6,848 nt of DNA. Source: a bacterium (GTDB lineage Bacteria > BMS3Abin14). Location of the stretch: the NCBI GenBank assembly GCA_020352595.1, contig CP070682.1, forward strand, positions 538,114-544,961, in the 5' to 3' direction. The translations under genes and the position numbers were made by a program. This document shows positions 6,636 to 6,848 of this stretch, in pieces. Under the pieces are notes generated by a model. It was not told the DNA's origin and made no database searches. It was given only the letters and a program-made list of their open reading frames with translations. Each line of letters opens with the position of its first letter. Within the stretch, counting starts at the first letter, position 1.

Positions 6636-6848
6636 TCAGGCGGGCGGTTTGAAAAGGCTGGGCCTCTGGCCGGCGAAGTGGCAGGCCGCCGTGTGTCCGG
6701 GCTCCATCTCCCTCAGCGGGGGTTGATGCACGCGGCACACCTCCTCCGCGTAGGGGCAGCGCGTGTGAAAACGGCAGCCCGTGGGGGGGTTGATAGGCGA
6801 GGGGACGTCCCCCCTGAGAATGGGGTGCCGGATGTCCCGACGCGGGCG
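6636..6848 (-). CDS. Oligopeptide/dipeptide ABC transporter ATP-binding protein, C-terminal part
   Basis: Only the last 70 codons and the TGA are inside the window; the gene enters from the right edge. The visible part carries the characteristic C-terminal tail of OppD/OppF/DppD/DppF ATPases: [19 protein letters not shown], then PYAEEVC and GHTAACH. Four cysteines (residues 25, 31, 38 and 56 of the visible part) match the conserved set that binds an iron-sulfur cluster in characterised DppD-type proteins. The full protein would be a peripheral membrane ATPase driving peptide or similar solute import. The nucleotide-binding motifs lie outside the window, so the D or F subtype and the substrate cannot be told. 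Expected partners (permeases and a binding protein) would lie upstream, beyond the edge. Confidence 0.88.
   Translation of the reverse strand, partial: RPRRDIRHPILRGDVPSPINPPTGCRFHTRCPYAEEVCRVHQPPLREMEPGHTAACHFAGQRPSLFKPPA

Overview
The window is GC-rich, tightly packed bacterial chromosome. It holds five complete protein genes of clear family, one gene cut by the right edge, and a repeat-rich non-coding stretch at the left edge. The gene set points to a Gram-negative bacterium: an RF3 gene, a class I pyrophosphatase, a fused shikimate kinase/dehydroquinate synthase and dispersed palindromic repeats. The style is that of Desulfobacterota (former Deltaproteobacteria), but this placement is a low-to-moderate inference from recall. 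No phage, IS transposase, CRISPR or RNA gene was seen.

Layout. Bases 1-268 hold no gene, but contain two REP-like palindromes and a short tandem repeat. On the minus strand follows a two-gene aromatic-biosynthesis cluster. The upstream gene, aroB, encodes a stand-alone canonical 3-dehydroquinate synthase. The downstream gene encodes a shikimate kinase fused to a second, divergent dehydroquinate synthase domain (aroKB-like). A 61-base gap containing a perfect hairpin separates them. A divergent intergenic region of about 340 bases, with a good sigma70-type promoter and an inverted repeat, separates aroB from prfC. prfC encodes peptide chain release factor 3, lies on the plus strand and most likely starts at TTG. 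It converges on ppa (inorganic pyrophosphatase, minus strand). Upstream of ppa on the same strand are an acetylserotonin-type O-methyltransferase gene and, at the right edge, the C-terminal 70 codons of an oligopeptide/dipeptide ABC transporter ATPase.

How the genes work together. aroB and aroKB together cover shikimate-pathway steps 2 (cyclisation of DAHP to 3-dehydroquinate) and 5 (phosphorylation of shikimate), with step 2 apparently encoded twice. The canonical copy keeps every active-site residue I checked. The fused copy keeps the zinc ligands and most substrate-binding residues, but has altered NAD-binding motifs and two altered catalytic-pocket residues. It may therefore be weak, regulatory or altered in substrate. 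That is the most interesting observation here. prfC and ppa are housekeeping genes. The methyltransferase and the transporter ATPase may be co-transcribed, but nothing in the window fixes their substrate.

I did not find a convincing new multi-gene system. The points worth following up are the duplicated cyclase, the repeats at the left edge, and several intergenic hairpins that lack T-tracts.
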